Source: Papaver somniferum
Taxonomy: Eukaryota; Streptophyta; Magnoliopsida; Ranunculales; Papaveraceae
Length of the DNA stretch: 64,000 nt
Direction: 5' to 3'
Assembly: GCF_003573695.1 (NCBI RefSeq)
Contig: NC_039362.1
Span: forward strand, 16,388,063 to 16,452,062
Shown here: piece by piece, positions 24,050 through 34,957 of the stretch
Layout: each line of letters opens with the position of its first letter
How positions within the stretch are numbered: position 1 is the stretch's first letter
Program-made: the position numbers and the translations under genes
The notes under the pieces: generated by a model
Database searches by the model: none
What the model was told of the DNA's origin: nothing
What the model saw: only the letters and a program-made list of their open reading frames with translations

Positions 24050-26510
24050 TGTTAGAGCATTGCTCGGTCGACCTCGCATGCGTTGCAATCTCAAGCATGT
24101 TTGTCAATGTTAGTGATCAAAACTATAAGCCTTGATTTCTAGTCTATTATAGCTAAGTCTCAGACTAGGATAGAAAGTGTAGTTGATCTCAAGGACTTCA
24201 TGGAGATTCATCATGTAAGAAGAAGAACTACTCAAGGAACCGGTGGAACTTCTCGACAAAAAGGTATGTGAAGACTTGAACTTATCTATCACTCAAAAGT
24301 CTATCTACTCTATCTACTACTTCTTGAGACAAAAATTCGTATGCTATATATATAGACTTTATTATGCACATTTGGTATTTCGAGCCGAGTATACCTCGCC
24401 TATCTATATCTCGAAATATGTGTTGGTAAAATTTTCGCTTCGATCAAGTTTATCTTTACCTAGTATGTTTCAATCATCTTGAAAATTGATTTGACGAGAA
24501 ATGGTGTAACAACTGTATAACGTCCTCTAAGAATGTTTCAATGATTGGAATGAGAGTTTAGATTACATAACCAATGATTGACATAAGTATTGTTGTGGAA
24601 ACACATATGTGCATAAGTCATATTCCTTAATCCGAAGTTTGCAAACTTTGTTGATTGAGAGAAACCGGAGGAATTGGCTTTGCCAAGTCCGCGAACCCAA
24701 TTTGCGAACTCAGTCCGCGAACTGTCGGAAGTTCTTGTACCGAGAATTTCTGCTGGGATTCCAAATTCGTTCGTGAAGTTCAAGTCCGCAAACTCTGTCC
24801 GCGAACCTAGTCCGCGAACTGGCGGAAGTCTCTTTGCCGAGATTTTCTGCCGAGTTTGGAAACTATGCCGGTTACCTTAAGTCTGCGAACCTGTTTGCGA
24901 ACTTGAGTGGGTTATGATATAAAGATGTGCTCTGAACATGAAACTTAAATTACTAAGGAATTGAGTATGCAAACCGTGGATATAAAGTTCATGAGCCGAT
25001 TCATGTGAATCGAATCATCTTTGTTTCAATTGTGTCTTGTGTAGTACATGAGATTTCCTTGCAATTGAACAACTCTCTAACTAGTTCATCTTGAAATCAT
25101 TTTAACTAGTTATGATGAAGAAGAACATGGTTGATATTAAATGCTCATATGGCTAACCATTTGGTTAACTATTGTTGAACCAACAATGTACACGTTTGGG
25201 TACGGTTACACAAACCTAGAAGCGTACATGTCAAGTGTGTGTAACAAGCTAAGTTTTCGATCTAACGGTTGAGAAATATTAGCTTGAATTTAAATCAAGT
25301 TTTCATCTAACGGTGGATAGTGTTTGCTTTGTTAGCAAGGAGAAACCCTGATTTGAAAGACTATATAAAGAATACATCTAGCCTTGTGCAAAACTAATCC
25401 CCACACCTTACGTATGATACTAGTTTGCGTGCTAGAGTCGCTTCTCCTTTAACCTTTGGTTTTCTTCTTCTAAAACCAGGTTAACGGTTAAAGAATTCAT
25501 TGGGATTTTGAAGCCAGACCGATACTACTTTTATCGTAATTGTGTGATCTGATCTTGCATCTTTTATCGTACGAGTACAATCATATTGATTGGCTTGATA
25601 TCGTGAGAGTTCTCCGATAGGCAAGATATAAAAAGTAATCACAAACATCTTCATCTCATTGTTTGTGATTCCACGACATCTTGATTCGCTACCATACGAT
25701 TAAGATTGTTGTGAGGTGATTAATTAATCTAGGTTGTTCTTCGGGAATATAAGACCGGATTATCAATTGGTTTCTGTTCACCTTGATTTTATATCAAAAG
25801 AGAAAACAAAAACTTTAGGGTTTTTCTGTGGGAGACAGATTGATCCTTTGATATACTTGTCTATGTGAGACATATTTTTTATTTTCAAAACCTGCGATTT
25901 TGGGTCGTAGCAACTCTTATTTGTGGGTGAGATCAGCTAAGGGAATCAAGTGCGCAGTATCCTGCTGGGATCAGAGGCGTAGGGAGTGCAACTATACCTT
26001 GGATCGGTGGGAGACTGGTTGGGGTTCAACTACAGTCTAGTCCGAAGTTAGCTTGTAGTAGGCTAGTGCCTGTATCGACTTAATACAGTGTGTATTCAAT
26101 CTGGACTAGGTCCCGGGGTTTTTCTGCATTTGTGGTTTCCTCGTTAACAAAACTTCTGGTGTATGTGTTATTTCTTTTCCGCATTTTATGTTGTTATATA
26201 ATTGAAATAATACAGGTTGTGCGTTTAGATCAATCAATTGGAGAGTCCGACCTAACGGTTGTTGATTGATATTGATTAATCCTTGGATATTGGTCTTTGG
26301 TACCATCCAAGTTTATCTCTCTTTAATCGAGACTCGCATTTTGCTTGAGTAAGATTAAATTGAGAGATTGAGATACAAACTCTTTGATATATCTTTTTAT
26401 TGATTGAGTCTAACTTTCTAGTTGATTCTCATAAAAAGTATATTGGAGTTTGTCCATACAGATTGCTAAGCGAAATATTGGGTGTTGTTGTTAGACCCCC
26501 GCTTTTTTCA
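24050..26510 (+). repeat. Copia LTR 2 (2461 bp)
   Basis: Starts TGTTAGAGCATTG, ends GCTTTTTTCA. Contains a 216-bp block (24674-24890) with about eight copies of (G/A)TCCGCGAAC/TTTGCGAAC-like words that LTR 1 lacks. TATATAAA near 25363. Followed by a mutated primer site TGGTATTAGAGC (26513-26524). Confidence 0.93.
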
Positions 26511-26600
26511 ATTGGTATTAGAGCAGGCAAACACGTTTAAGACCTTACAAGTTTGTGTTGTTAGCGATCTGACTCTATAGACAGAGGTGCTATCTCTATT

Positions 26601-27238
26601 AACGTACCACCAGTCTTTGATGACTCTAATTACTTATGATAGAAAATTGTTATGCGAGCTTTTCTTCAAGCGCGTGATTTTGAATCATGGGTATATGTTG
26701 TTAATGGCTATGTTGCTCCCGTTGTAGCAGTTGGAGATGCGAACGTTCCCAAACCCATTGGTGAATACACCCCTGCTGAGATAAATGCTGCAAATCAAAA
26801 TTCCGACGGGTTGAATGCAATCATACATGTCATTACCCCAAGTGTTCAACACCATATGACAAACTGCACTAGGTCTAAAGATTCTTGGGATATCTTAGAA
26901 ACCGTATTTGCCGGTAACTCCAGTGAAAAGGAAGCTAGGATTCAAAACCTTAATTCCGTTTGGGAGAACCTTCGTATGGCAGATGAAAATACATTTGATG
27001 CGTTTAATCACAGAGTGTATGAAATTGTTAATGCATCTTTTGCATTGTGTAAGACTATTCCTGAAAAGGACATTGTGACGAAAATTCTCAGATCGCTGCC
27101 ATCTAGATACGAGTCTAAGAAGCATGCCATCGTTGAGGGAAATAACCTCGATAATCTTTCCAAAAATACCTTGGTTGGAAAGCTAAAGATCTTTGATCAT
27201 GAGCATACATCCAAAATCGGAAAGGATGTTTCCTTTAA
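26601..27238 (+). pseudogene. Second copia gag copy, 5' part only
   Basis: Frame 26652-27242 (MRAFLQARDFESW) is about 95% identical by eye to the copy at 20183, but reads through the position where that copy has a stop (KILRSLPSRYESKK). As there, an in-frame stop just before the start separates it from NYL. It is cut at CCTTTAA (27238) and joined to LTR sequence, so the zinc knuckle is lost. Confidence 0.88.
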
Positions 27239-27344
27239 TTGAGTCTAACTGTCTAATTGATTCTCATAAAAAGTATATTGGAGTTTGTCCATACAGATTG
27301 TTAAGCGAAATATTGAGTGTTGTTGTTAGACCCCCGCTTTTTCA
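27239..27344 (+). repeat. Terminal 106-bp LTR fragment
   Basis: Matches the last part of LTRs 1 and 2 from TTGAGTCTAACTGTCTA to GACCCCCGCTTTTTCA, and is followed directly by the target duplication GCATT. Confidence 0.93.
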
Positions 27345-27349
27345 GCATT

Positions 27350-27554
27350 GGAATCAAGAAATCAATATCCATTGTTAAATGAATCTTTGATTTGAGATTA
27401 ACATAACAGAATATACACTCTGGTTAGGATAAACCGTAACCGAATCGTGTACAATGAATTGTTCATGAAAGGTTAGACGAAACTATCCAGAAGAACTATA
27501 AGCGTAACCATTTTCATATAACACTTTAGGATTTTAATCTTGAGTCACAACTGA
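27350..27554 (-). repeat. Continuation (U3 side) of the split minus-strand copia LTR
   Basis: On the minus strand, AATTCATTGTACACGATT and GGTTACGGTTTATCC parallel the U3 of LTR 1 (AACAATGTACACGTTTGGG, TACGGTTACAC). So this is the remainder of the LTR at 16665-17796. Its own 5' end is lost at 27554. Confidence 0.65.
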
Positions 27555-27858
27555 AAACGTGGGGGTACCAAAATATGCCACCAACTTTTAATTAGGCAAC
27601 ATGTATGGACTAAACTCGAATACAATTCCGAGAGTTCAATTTAATGAATCTCAATCATGAATTATATGAAGAGCTTATATCTCTTTCTCCCACAATCAGA
27701 ATGTTAACATAAACAAATCCGTGAACCTGATTATTTTGTGAAAGTACTTGGACAATTCCAAAGATCAATATCCAAGAATCAATCAAGTCGTATCCAACAA
27801 ATTAACAAGGATGGATATATCTACTTTGATTGATTAACCTACAACCTGTGATATTTCA
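27555..27858 (-). repeat. Second minus-strand copia LTR end, truncated
   Basis: TGGGGGTACCAAAATATGCC onward matches 16665-16950 at clear but diverged identity, in the same orientation (GTGAACCTGATTA, AAGTACTTGGA, AAGATCAATATCCAAGA, CAACCTG.GATATTT). Similarity stops at about 27858, where gene-like sequence begins. Confidence 0.75.
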
Positions 27859-28300
27859 AGTGTAGTATATGTTCCAACTGAGCTTCAAAAACAGAAGCAG
27901 ATCCAATTTCTTCAAGGCTGACTTGATCAGTTCCAACAGAGCTTGTAAGCATAAATAAATTTGATATTCCGATATATTGATACATACCCCATGATTCCTT
28001 CCCCTTGCTTGATGATAGAGGCAAAAAGAGATAACAGATAGTTGTTTAAGAAATCAAACCTTAAACATAAAGAGGTAATTAGATGATTGAGATCGGAGAT
28101 TGTTTGATTAATGGTAGTGTCAAGCTTTAGAGCTGCTGATGGCGTCTATGACGGAGAATTAGAGAGTGGTGGTTGTGTTGCTCCTGACTGCAGCGATGAA
28201 GAATAAGAACAAGGGAAGTGAGAGTAGCACTGTGATACTGAGAAAAAAAGCGAGAGAGTTAATCTAAACCTAGTATCAAGGGCTAGGATTAAAAGGAATC
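27859..28300 (-). other. Possible 5' end of a minus-strand gene, truncated by the copia LTR
   Basis: On the minus strand the segment reads like a leader (CT-rich, CTCTCTCGC, CAGTATCAC). An ATG and a GGTATGTATC splice-donor-like site come near 27990. After a possible acceptor (TTGCTTACAAG) follows a short frame SVGTDQVSLEEIGSASVFEA. The frame ends where the copia LTR starts. I do not recognise the product. Confidence 0.25.
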
Positions 28301-28349
28301 TGAAAAATGAATGATACTAGATGACCGATATTTTGGTCATGTACAGGTT

Positions 28350-28495
28350 GAGAATAAGCTAGAACCGGTCCCTGTACCCATCCATACACCAGTTCTCATT
28401 TTCATTCCCGGTCCCTATACTTCCTCCCCCGGTTCCGATTCTTTTCTTCCGGTTCTGGTTTGGTTCACTGGTTCCAATCCGGTTCCCTCACAGCC
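28350..28495. repeat. GGTTCC/CCGGTTC-rich low-complexity stretch
   Basis: Repeated CCGGTTC, GGTCCCT and GGTTCTGG words, probably the subterminal part of a degenerate DNA transposon. No ends were found. Confidence 0.4.
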
Positions 28496-28514
28496 TTACC
28501 TAACACCGTTTAAG

Positions 28515-29210
28515 TAGGGATGGCCATTTGCCTCACCCAAAACCATCCCCGTGGGTACCCGCCCCGTTTGGGTATGGGGTCGGGTATGCCTAATACCCGA
28601 AACCTAAGCTACGGAGATGTGTGGGTACGGGATTCAAGGTTCCCGTCCCATACTCGCCCCGTACCTTTCATAACTTAGGGGTTTAGACTTTTATGCAACA
28701 ATGTGTATAATTTTTATACTTCCACCACTTAGTCGAGCTTTCTTTCATTTATCATATTCTTGATCGTTCTTATACATTCATCACTTTCATTCTTTTGTTG
28801 TGATCAGACACATTCTCTAAAAGTTAAAATAAAGAAAATGAAGCAGATAATGAAATGGTTAACGTGGACGAAGGTAGAATGAAAAGGGAAAAAACAGAAA
28901 AACTAATAAGTCATTAGCAAATTATTTTGTTCACTTTAAAATAAATTACCGAATTTAAGATTTCAGAATGCATTGTTCTTACGTTATTATTTTTGTTTGA
29001 ATCATATTTAAGTTTTGACTATAATCAAATTTATGTATTAATTCAGTGTTACGGTTAACCCATGAGAAACCCGCCCCATATGGGTATTCCTCGTACCCGC
29101 CCCGCCCGAATTCATATGGGTAACGGGACGGGAATGGGTATTTTTTCTACGAACGGGGCAGTGACTGGGATTGGCATACCCGTTTCATACCCGCCCCATG
29201 ACCATCCCTA
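28515..29210. mobile_element. hAT-type non-autonomous element (696 bp)
   Basis: Starts TAGGGATGGCCAT and ends ACCATCCCTA. Flanks are CGTTTAAG (28507-28514) and CGTTTAGT (29211-29218), an 8-bp duplication with two changes. The subterminal parts are dense in GGGTACCCGCCCCG-like words and the centre is AT-rich with no transposase. An uninterrupted copy of the flanking repeat lies at 2760-2905, so the element's boundaries are confirmed from inside this window. Confidence 0.93.
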
Positions 29211-29218
29211 CGTTTAGT

Positions 29219-29335
29219 AAAATATTTTTCAGATCGGCCCGTTTAGTTTAAGGTCAAACCTATAATCCTCTGATTTCAATATTTTACTATTTTGTCTGAC
29301 GGCAACCGAACTTCCCCGTATTTGACCGACCGTAA
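29219..29335 (+). repeat. Dispersed repeat fragment (filled-site copy)
   Basis: Right half of the repeat also found at 2784-2905; see the hAT element at 28515. Confidence 0.8.
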
Positions 29336-29663
29336 TTGACCCACATATGTTTAAAGGGTACAAGTCGCGTGCATGCGCGCTTCGCGCGCCAGTGGAATTG
29401 TAGGGGGGCTGGGTATATTGTAACAGTTTCAGCAACAATTTTTGTAACAGTTCTGGAAACAGCTTGTTTAACAGTTTCTGTAACGCCTTATGTAACATTT
29501 TAGTAACAATTGTTGTAACAGTCCGACTACACTTGTTTTGTAACACTTATAAACGCGACATGTGCGACGTACGGAGGGCTGCATCTAATCCAACGGTTCG
29601 TCTTCTGTGGTCATCCCATCGGACGCCTGCGATTTGCACTGTTCATTCCCTTGCTGTTTAATT
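29336..29663. repeat. GTAACA/TGTAAC-rich stretch and spacer
   Basis: Between about 29418 and 29550 the word GTAACA (with variants TGTAACAGTT and GTAACATTTT) recurs roughly every 12-20 bp. GCGCGC-rich DNA lies just left, at 29360-29390. No gene is visible. Confidence 0.6.
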
Positions 29664-30632
29664 AAACTGCACAAGACCCACCCATCATACCCAAACCCGC
29701 CCGTACCCGTTAAACCCGTGGGTTATTAATCTGAACCCGTTCGTTGTGGGTGCGAGGTTGGTTATGAAAATAAAAACCCGATGTCTATGGGTGCGAGGTT
29801 GGTTTTAGCTAATATCCGCCCAAACCCGTCCGAAAAACTCGCTAAATATACACCATTGATAAAACTAATCCTACCCGTCCGTTATCAAAACCTTAGTGGT
29901 ACTAGTAGATTGTAGATAAGATAGATAACCTTCTTTCCCTAATGGTACTAGTCTCTTCGGCTCTTCCTCTCTGTTAGGCGCCTCCTCAGTTCTTCTTCTT
30001 CCTAGTTCCTCAGTTCTTCTTCTTCCTAGTTTCTCAGTTCTCTTCACCTACGATAACAACAACAACTGTTTCGACTCATCACCAACAATCGATTAGAGAT
30101 TACTGATTTAGTTTCCATCGATTCAAAGCTCTTTCAAGGTAAGTTAGGGTTTCTTTCTTCTTGATCTTTCAATTGTTTTTATGTTTGCAATTCTTGTACG
30201 AAGCAGCTTTAACTCCGATGTAGGGCTTACTGGTTTAGTTCTTTGTCTGTGTGTGTGTGAAACGATATGCTAAGTTCCAATTATTGAAGTAGTCGCACTG
30301 TTTAAACTTGTTTTTATTGGAAGTACTAATGTACTATGTGCACTAGTACTTGTTTAAGCTTAACAATGAAGACTTATGTAGTTATGTTTATGGTTTGTTT
30401 TTTAAGTTATCAAAAACTTAAGTAAGTAGTTTATTTAAACTTTAAAACATGTGTGTGAATGACTTGAATATAAAGCGGGTTTAAACCCAAACCCTTCTAA
30501 CCCGTAGCGGGCAGGTAACAAAATCCGCCCACTGTTTATGGGTGCAGGATTGATTATGAAAATAAAAACCCACAGTCTATGGATGCGAGGTTGGTTTTAG
30601 CTATCCGCCCAAACCCGCTCATGTGCAGCCCT
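29664..30632. mobile_element. hAT-like repeat pair flanking a leader-like segment
   Basis: Left end AACTGCACAAGACCCACC and right end GAGCGGG-type complement (CCGCTCATGTGCAGCCC) form a weak inverted repeat. Flanks TTTAATT and TTTTAATG give a degraded duplication. A roughly 80-bp unit (GGGTGCGAGGTTGGTTATGA, AAATAAAAACCC, GGTTTTAGCTA..TCCGCCCAAACCCG) occurs twice in direct orientation (29748-29835 and 30538-30620). Between them, 29890-30140 looks like a transcript leader with a tandem CAGTTCTTCTTCTTCCTAGT and a donor CAAGGTAAGTTAGGG near 30138. Confidence 0.45.
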
Positions 30633-30766
30633 TTTAATGTAAGATAAGATGGTCTTTCTGTAAAGTGTCATTCATTTTGATGGACACACCCCAAATGCCC
30701 TAAAAACTGTTTCGTCGAGACTCGACTCGAGAGTATTTCAAATTTTGAAAATCCGAAGAAATCCTT

Positions 30767-33700
30767 ATGGCGATGGTTGCAGAGAGAAATGAATTAGGGT
30801 TTCCATACTGGAATCCAGTTTCTCGAAAATTCAGGCCAGATTCCCCCTTCTTCGCATCAGGCAACATAGAAAGAGAGCTTCTCGCCAAACAGGTCTCGTT
30901 TTCCTTCTCATTTCCCTAATTACATTTTTTTTTAGTGATCAATTTTTCAAAATTAGGAATTAAGGGGTTTTTATTTATATAATTATCATTTTTCAACTAA
31001 GTCTGGATAGTGGTTAGGGCAGAGACATAATTAAAAAGTGTGTTTACCCCCAAAATTTTCAATTTTCTTGTATTTTTATATCGCTGTTTTTTATTTAGGT
31101 TGCTTTAGATATAACTGAAGATGAAATGTATCAACTTCAGGATATGGAAGATGAAGAATCCCGGTAAGCTTTTTTCGTCTAATCTAACTTGTAACGTGTT
31201 ATTGGATTTTTTAAGCCACATTTTCCACTACTAGTATTAACTATTAAGTTAAACCATGCAAGGCTTAAGGAGAAAAGATTTATGTGGGTTTCTCCTGACT
31301 GCTTGGGAAATAGAGTTCTGACTAGTATTCAATTGGGAAGTTAAGTGGTTCTGGGTTTGTTTGGTTGTTATCCTAACTTCTGAGTGTGTATTTGCTTGTG
31401 AAATATTGACAGCAGTTACTTCATGTTGAAGTTCAGAAGCAAAAGGTGGGCAGAATTTTACTTGCAAAAAACTTAATTTTTACTATTCACATGTTTAATT
31501 CTTACTCCCTCCGCCCTAGTTTACTTGCCAAAATTGAGTTTTTTTAAACAAAAGTGTACCAAAAAATTACTATATTTCCCACTAAAATTATGTAATTATC
31601 AAGAAAGAAATAAAAACTAGGATACAAAAACTAGTATATTAAACAAGTAATTTGAAAGATTGATGATGTATGTGGAAGTAATTTGAATTTGTTTCAAGTT
31701 TTTGCAAAATCCTATTTTGGCAAGTAAACTAGGACGGAGGGAGTACAACTTAGGTCACTCACAACTTTTTACAGAACCTCATACATACAAACTCACTTGG
31801 AATTATTTAGTTTCACTCTCGCTCACTGTTTTCACAACTCCCTTACTCGATCACTCTTAACTTTGCTCACTTTACTCGATGATGTTTAAATGAGGACTAG
31901 TGTCTCCTATTTGTACTAGTACTAGATTTTCGTCAACCAAGAATGATCTCTATAGATTGCCACCTAACCATGTCTAGAACATCCTAGACATATATCAAAC
32001 TATTAGCTAAATCAACTTAGCTAGCTTACCTAGATTATTATAGAGGCACAGCAGACTTATCTGGGTTTAATCGAAAATTATTTAATTGCCTACCATCCAG
32101 ATAAGTCCTGCCTACGTCAGTCCTTGAAGAAAGAACACACTAGATGTATCTAGTGTTGTGTGTATCTAGAATAGTCTAGGTAAGTTCGTCCTCTAGATAG
32201 TATAAATAGGGGATGTGCCACCCCATATGAAGTCATTCAACAATCAAGTGAAGCAAGTAAAGTTGAGAGTGAGTGTAGTTAAGAGTCAGTTGAGGTTGTA
32301 AGTAAAAATCGAGTAGGTGAGGTTGTGTCAACGAATTTGAGTCGGTGAGTTTGTGATTATTTTACTTGTCAGTTGTGATTAATAAGATAAATTTTTCACA
32401 AGTAAAATTCTGGCCATCTTGCTTCTCAAGTTAAACAATCTAGTATCAGATATTCCACGAGAACTTTCTAGCAGAACCAATGATGCATATTTTCAGCAAG
32501 AAATGAATCCCTTACTGGATAGATATAGAGTCACTGACCAGATAATTGTATACATGAAAAAGCAACCTTACCTTGGGTTCAACCAATATGCATGTTTTCA
32601 TCAATAGTGCAACAAATAATCAATGTTTTGTGGTTTAGTGAAAAATTAATCTGTCCTGCAGTCTGATGAAAAATCAGGGTGGTTCATGTGATGGATATTT
32701 GGAATTCTCTAGCTCTAGCTGACATCATTTATATACTTCGAAACCGGTTCCAATTCCTTGTATGTAAAATTTTTCCACTTATCATTCATAAGCAAGTTTA
32801 CTGGCTTTTATTCAACATTATACGTAGTTACGTACCATGTTTTTCTATTTTGCGATTAACAGTTTAATGTTTTAGTTTTCTTACTGAATTGCTGTTCTTC
32901 GTCCATGGTATATTAGCTTATATCCTTCTCTATGTGCTTGTTTTTTGTTGTGTTCCAAGATTCTTGGGCTTGTGGCCCTCAAACAATCATTATGTTTTTA
33001 CTTCTTTATGGACAGGGCTCTATACTGTCCAATTGTCGGGTGTGGTGCACGACTAAATTCTTTGGAAGACTTTGAAGGACACTACCATGCTCGGCATACT
33101 GCATCCTGTTCAGTGTGCTCAAGAGTGTTCCCAACATCACGCCTGCTTAGTATACATGTCTCTGAAGCACATGATTCTTTTTTTCAGGCAAAAGTTGCAC
33201 GAGGCTATCTAATGGTACTTCTCACTTCTTTCTGTTAATTTTCTATATGATGGTTTTGTCCGAGTACCGGTCCTATGTTCTATCTTGATAATGATTACAG
33301 ATATTTATAAACTCTTATGCAATTTTTTGTTTGCATATGGAATTTTCTTATTAGCAGTGTCAATAACTAATATTGACGCACAGAGACACAGTAATACCTC
33401 AATGGGTAAACATCATTAAGTTGGAAATATGGTCTCTCGTTGTGGTGTCTATTCAAGTGAAGCATTTTTGTTCAGGCACTACTGATGATAAGTAAAGCTC
33501 AACTTTGTACAAGAGTCTAAACCAATGACCTTAGATGTTTTTTTTTTCTGTGTACAACCTAACTTATAGGGAGAGTTTTTTTTCTTCCCTTTCCTGCACT
33601 GATTACATTATTTACTATGAATTTTGAACACCTTATTAATCATCATTTGTATGTCTGAAACAGTATGAATGCCTAGTGGAAGGATGTGAAATGAAGTTAA

Positions 33701-34086
33701 AAAGCTACAAAAGTCGGCAGCAACACCTTGTAGACAAGCATAAGTTCCCAATGTCTTTCGAGTTCTTCAAGAAGGCTCAAGCATCCAAGAAACACCGGCA
33801 GAAGAAGCATCATAAGCAAAAACAACCTGATAAGAAGAACAGTAATAAGATTAGTAAGAAAGATGTTAAAGAAGATGATACAGAGGCGGAGGCAGAGGCA
33901 AGCAAAATGGATGTGGATAAGACTATAGATAGCCTTGTTTCTGGAGTTTCCAGACTTAGCACATCAGACGATTCTCCTTCTTCAGTCAGTTTTGGGAGGC
34001 GCCGCAATCAAGTCTTTACATTTGTTCCACGGGCTGTACAACAAGACAGAAAACATAACCCATCTGTTAAAGGCTCAGAAAAATAA
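30767..34086 (+). CDS. ZNF511: C2H2 zinc-finger protein, ZNF511 family (four exons)
   Basis: Exons are 30767-30892, 31099-31163, 33016-33214 and 33664-34086, with GT...AG at every junction and phases that agree. The product is 270 aa. Exon 1 starts MAMVAERNELGFPYWNPVS and ends ELLAKQ; exon 2 is VALDITEDEMYQLQDMEDEE. Exon 3 has two Cys/His clusters: CPIVGCGARLNSLEDFEGHY.ARH, then CSVCSRVFPTSRLLSIHVSEAHDSFFQ. Exon 4 has YECLVEGCEMKLKSYKSRQQH..DKH, then a Lys-rich nuclear-type segment and a Ser-rich tail with FGRRRNQVFTFVPRA near the end. Three fingers, the HDS.FQ motif and YxCLVEGC match ZNF511, a conserved eukaryotic nuclear protein of poorly defined role. Intron 2 (1.85 kb) is swollen by transposon insertions. 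The frame is intact, so it is probably a functional gene. Confidence 0.92.
31505..31743. mobile_element. Stowaway-type MITE in intron 2 of the ZNF511-family gene
   Basis: CTCCCTCCGCCCTAGTTTAC at the left and its complement GTAAACTAGGACGGAGGGAG at the right, flanked by TA (31503-31504 and 31744-31745). A CTCCCTCCG terminus and TA duplication are diagnostic of Stowaway (Tc1/mariner-derived) MITEs. No coding capacity, 239 bp. Confidence 0.95.
31746..32420 (+). repeat. Solo-LTR-like promoter sequence inside intron 2
   Basis: TATAAATA at 32201-32208 is followed by GGGGATGTGCCACCCC and a leader with repeated GAGTGAGTGTAG/GAGTCAGTTGAG/GAGTCGGTGAG words, then TTAATAAGATAAATTTTTCA. This looks like an LTR (promoter, transcribed repeat, TTTTTCA end near 32399). 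I could not find an unambiguous 5-bp duplication or start. Confidence 0.4.
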
Positions 34087-34949
34087 TCGTGCTGATAGTT
34101 CTTGCTCTTATTTTTCTGGGTAAGGCGGGATTATTGTACTTGCGGGTTGGTGACCAAAAGGCTAATTGTATAGATGATGCAGATTCATCGCCCTAGTCTT
34201 GTATGATGTAATACAGAAAATGTGGGTTATAATACATGATACTTGGAAATTTGTAATTGAAGTATTGAATTTTATTTTATATCTGACAAAAGGCCGTTAG
34301 AGATTCTGCACGAGCCATGAACATAACGGTCATGCTCACGTTCCTCAAAGATATGCCCTAACCAAACCATACAGACAGTGAGCAATTGCAGGTGACGAGG
34401 TTGAGGTCTGATTTGTTGTGGTGTATAGCAACTACTCAGATGCTACTTTACTTGTTATTATTGGTCATAATCTCCCAGTTTTGGCTGCTGTGAGTTGCAT
34501 GTTGTGGCCAATGTGTTGGAGGGTCCAATGATCTATAATGCCATTGCAGATACCATGAATGTAAAACTTGAAAGGCGTGGGACACGAGCAAACCGTCAAG
34601 CTACGTAAATGGTTTTGCGGGCAGGATATTGGGACTGATCACTTCAGCGAGTGCCTTTCAAGAATGAAACGAGAAAATAGTCCCACATCTTTTAATACTG
34701 CAAACAGGATGAAATGAAGGTCCTATAAGAAAAGAGTTCCAAGGATCGAAGAAGATTAAAAGGGTCGGATGGCTAAATATGCCCCGCTTAACCATAGATT
34801 GGTAAGTGCTGTATGGCTATCAAGACATATGGCCGACATAATTTGTGGAATCTTATATAGGGTTGGCTCGTTTCTGGCCGACCCTCCAATTTTCATCTAA
34901 CTAAACATTCTGTTAAGACTTTTTATTTGGGTCAACCCGAATTAACTTG
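34087..34949. other. 3' flank of the zinc-finger gene and spacer
   Basis: 34087-34280 is the likely 3' untranslated region, with several AATA/ATAAT-rich stretches (for example near 34200-34275). Beyond that I see no gene. Confidence 0.5.
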
Positions 34950-34957
34950 GACAAGCA

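Larger units (their letters stand above)
17797..27344 (+). mobile_element. Composite gag-only Ty1/copia element: LTR-gag-LTR-gag-partial LTR
   Basis: The full unit is bracketed by the identical 5-mer GCATT (17792-17796 and 27345-27349). Internal order is LTR (17797-20041), internal region with gag (20042-24049), polypurine tract, LTR (24050-26510), a second primer site and gag 5' part (26511-27238), then only the last 106 bp of an LTR (27239-27344). The outer target duplication shows that the whole composite occupies one insertion site. It could arise from unequal or template-switching recombination between related copies, with deletion of the second internal region. No RT, integrase or RNase H is present in either internal region. 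Confidence 0.88.

Noticed and set aside
32419..32607. Possible extra coding exon in intron 2 of the zinc-finger gene (62-aa frame)
   Set aside because: Including it would break the phase-consistent exon 2 to exon 3 join, and no family motif is visible; likely intron sequence.
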